From positions 1 through 17,507 of the forward strand of contig CAJATB010000134.1 in assembly GCA_903944755.1 (NCBI GenBank): a stretch of DNA of 17,507 bases, given 5' to 3'. Shown here in pieces: positions 15,669 to 17,507 of the stretch (the stretch's first letter is position 1; every line of letters begins with the position of its first letter). The DNA comes from an uncultured Bacteroidota bacterium (GTDB lineage: Bacteria; Bacteroidota; Bacteroidia; Chitinophagales; Chitinophagaceae). The translations under genes were made by a program, and so were the position numbers. The notes under the pieces are model-generated. The model had not been told where the DNA came from, made no database searches, and saw nothing but the letters and a program-made list of their open reading frames with translations.

Positions 15669-15810
15669 TAGTGATAAACTTTTAATAACAAAGAAAAGAA
15701 AGAAGAGAAGAAAATAAGAGAAGAAAGAAGTAAGAGAAGAAAGAAGTAAACTAAAGAAGAAAAAGAAAACAAACAATAACTATTAAACAATAGTTGTAAA
15801 AAATATTAAA
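15669..15810 (+). repeat. Purine-rich leuC-leuD spacer with an exact 16-bp tandem repeat
   Basis: After the extra stop codons, bases 15690-15769 are almost entirely A and G, with single T or C interruptions. TAAGAGAAGAAAGAAG occurs twice head to tail, at 15715-15730 and 15731-15746, and related AGAAGA units flank both copies. At 142 bases the spacer is much longer than the 29-32 base gaps elsewhere in the operon. No start codon or hairpin of note lies in the tract. The RNA would be unstructured; the duplex could in principle form a triplex. Function unknown. Confidence 0.85.
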
Positions 15811-16395
15811 ATGCAATCATTACAAAAAATAACAAGCAAGTTTATCCCGCTACGTATTGAAAACGTAGACACGGATCAAATCATACCTGCGCGTTTTTTA
15901 AAGGCAACTACCAAGGAGGGCTTTGGTAAAAATTTATTTCGGGATTGGCGTTATGAAAACGACGACGAAACAAAACCAAAGGCCGATTTCGTTTTAAACC
16001 AAAAGCAATACACAGGAGCAATATTGGTGGCAGCAAAAAACTTTGGATGTGGTTCTTCACGTGAACATGCTGCATGGAGTATACAGGACTATGGCTTTAA
16101 GGTAGTCGTATCAAGCTTCTTCGCAGACATCTTTAAAAACAATGCATTAAACAATGGCGTGTTACCGGTAACTGTAACAGATGCTTTTTTGCAACAAATA
16201 TTTGCACAAGGTCCCGACGATACCTTAACTATTGATTTAGAAAAGCAAACTATTACTATCGACAAAACAGGTGCTGCTGAAACATTCGACATAAATGCAT
16301 ACAAAAAAACATGCATGCTAAATGGCTACGACGACATTGATTATTTATTAAGTATGAAAGAAGCAATAGAAAAATTCGAAGAAACGATAAAATAA
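15811..16395 (+). CDS. leuD: 3-isopropylmalate dehydratase, small subunit
   Basis: Small, swivelling subunit of isopropylmalate isomerase; it supplies substrate-binding residues to the iron-sulfur active site of LeuC. The 194 residues are close to the usual length of about 200. Landmarks are the N-terminal IENVDTDQIIPARFL (16-30), the core motif NFGCGSSREHAAWSIQDYGF (77-96) and SSFFADIFKNNALNNGVLPV (101-120). The ATG at 15811 lies after the purine-rich spacer and is preceded by an A-rich stretch, without a Shine-Dalgarno. The next gene, leuB, begins 29 bases after the stop. Confidence 0.97.
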   Translation: MQSLQKITSKFIPLRIENVDTDQIIPARFLKATTKEGFGKNLFRDWRYENDDETKPKADFVLNQKQYTGAILVAAKNFGCGSSREHAAWSIQDYGFKVVVSSFFADIFKNNALNNGVLPVTVTDAFLQQIFAQGPDDTLTIDLEKQTITIDKTGAAETFDINAYKKTCMLNGYDDIDYLLSMKEAIEKFEETIK

Positions 16396-16424
16396 TTCGA
16401 CAAAAAAATTAAGAAAACCAGGTT

Positions 16425-17507
16425 ATGAAAAAGAAAATAGCAGTGATATTAGGGGATGGAATCGGACCAGAAGTTACACAGCAATCTATAAAAGTGTTAG
16501 ACACTATTGCAAAGCAGTATCACCATGAATTTGTTTATGAGCATGCTTTAATGGGCGCCATAGCAATTGACGAAACGGGCAATCCCCTGCCCGACGAAAC
16601 AGTTAAAATTTGTAAGCAAAACGACGCTATCTTATTTGGTGCTATAGGCGATCCAAAATACGACAACGACCCAACAGCTAAAGTACGCCCCGAACAGGGC
16701 TTGTTAAAGTTAAGAAAGGAATTAGGTTTATTTGCAAACATACGTCCGGTTAAAACATACACTTCTTTACAACACTTAACGCCACTAAAAGCAAAAGTGT
16801 TGGAGGATGTTGATTTTGTAATATTCAGGGAACTAACTGGCGGTATTTATTTTGGCGAAAAAACATTAAGTGTCGACGGTACAGTGGCCACCGACAGCTG
16901 CACTTATTCTGTAATGGAAATAGAACGTGTTGCACATTTAGCTTTTCAGTTTGCACAAAAGAGAAGAAAAAAATTAACATTAATTGACAAAGCGAACGTT
17001 TTAGAGACAAGTAGGTTGTGGAGAAGAACAGTGCAAGCAATAGCAAAGCAGTATGAGGATGTAGTAGTAGATTATCTATTCGTGGACAATGCAGCAATGC
17101 AAATAATTATAAACCCAGCACAATTTGATGTAGTATTAACCGAAAATTTATTCGGCGATATTATTAGTGACGAAGCATCGGTGTTAGCAGGTTCATTAGG
17201 CTTATTGCCGTCGGCATCCGTTGGAAACACGGTTGCACTATTTGAACCAATCCATGGTTCTTACCCGCAAGCAAAAGGCAAGGACATTGCAAACCCAATG
17301 GGGTCTATACTTTCAGCAGCAATGTTGTTAGATCATTTTGGCTTAACGCACGAAGCGGGCATTGTGCGCAGTGCAGTAAACTGGTGTTTAACAAGTGGCT
17401 TTGTAACAAAGGACATTGACCCAATGAATAGTTATACCACAACAGCAATAGGCGATTTAGTTTGTGACTATATAGAAAAACAACTACATGGGGAAGGACA
17501 TGTGCAT
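16425..17507 (+). CDS. leuB: 3-isopropylmalate dehydrogenase, extreme C-terminus beyond the right edge
   Basis: NAD-dependent oxidative decarboxylation of 3-isopropylmalate to 4-methyl-2-oxopentanoate, the direct precursor of leucine. The frame is open from ATG 16425 to the window end, 361 codons without a stop, so nearly all of a typical protein of 350-370 residues is present. Visible motifs, in order: the nucleotide-binding start AVILGDGIGPEVT, the substrate-binding arginines in KVRPEQGLLKLRKELGLFAN and IRPVK, and FRELTGGIYFGEKT. These are followed by the catalytic lysine region LTLIDKANVLETSRLWR, DYLFVDNAAMQ, the metal-binding ENLFGDIISDEAS, and the NAD-binding EPIHGSYPQAKGKDIANPMG. This is the last leu gene in the window. 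Confidence 0.97.
   Translation, partial: MKKKIAVILGDGIGPEVTQQSIKVLDTIAKQYHHEFVYEHALMGAIAIDETGNPLPDETVKICKQNDAILFGAIGDPKYDNDPTAKVRPEQGLLKLRKELGLFANIRPVKTYTSLQHLTPLKAKVLEDVDFVIFRELTGGIYFGEKTLSVDGTVATDSCTYSVMEIERVAHLAFQFAQKRRKKLTLIDKANVLETSRLWRRTVQAIAKQYEDVVVDYLFVDNAAMQIIINPAQFDVVLTENLFGDIISDEASVLAGSLGLLPSASVGNTVALFEPIHGSYPQAKGKDIANPMGSILSAAMLLDHFGLTHEAGIVRSAVNWCLTSGFVTKDIDPMNSYTTTAIGDLVCDYIEKQLHGEGHVH

Noticed and set aside
1..17507. Defence island, phage, transposon, CRISPR or biosynthetic cluster
   Set aside because: All genes but two (DUF502 and the 524-residue protein) are metabolic, transport or regulatory families or DUF1015; no integrase, transposase, nuclease or repeat array was seen.

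Overview
The window looks like ordinary chromosome from a member of the Bacteroidota, probably near the Chitinophagia/Sphingobacteriia. This is inferred from low GC, start codons preceded by A-rich leaders instead of Shine-Dalgarno sequences, candidate promoters of the TAnnTTTG type, a TetR-TolC-AcrA-AcrB order typical of the phylum, and a serC/DUF1015 neighbourhood. No tRNA, rRNA, insertion sequence, integrase, CRISPR array or phage gene was seen.

Left part (1-5816, minus strand): a four-gene efflux operon read right to left. It encodes a TetR-family regulator, a TolC-like outer-membrane factor, a lipoprotein membrane-fusion subunit and an RND inner-membrane pump that runs off the left edge. 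A palindromic candidate operator and a -7-like promoter element lie just upstream of the regulator, which suggests autoregulation of the whole operon.

Middle (5941-11096, plus strand): a DUF502 membrane protein, serC (phosphoserine aminotransferase), a full-length DUF1015 protein and an AMP-forming long-chain acyl-CoA synthetase. Intrinsic-terminator-like hairpins follow the DUF1015 gene and the acyl-CoA synthetase gene. The serA gene that often sits between serC and DUF1015 in this phylum is absent here.

Right part: a 524-residue, mostly helical protein of unknown function on the minus strand (11258-12832) diverges from a leucine biosynthesis operon, leuA-leuC-leuD-leuB (13078 to the right edge, plus strand). 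The four enzymes convert 2-oxoisovalerate and acetyl-CoA to 4-methyl-2-oxopentanoate. LeuA lacks the C-terminal leucine-binding domain, and a terminator-like hairpin lies in the leader, so control may act on transcription more than on the enzyme. The leuC-leuD gap is unusual: four consecutive in-frame stop codons followed by an almost pure purine tract with an exact 16-bp tandem repeat.

I did not find a convincing new multi-gene system. The most useful leads are the leu leader hairpin, the leuC stop cluster and purine tract, an extra pair of hydrophobic helices in the RND pump, and the DUF1015 protein next to serC.
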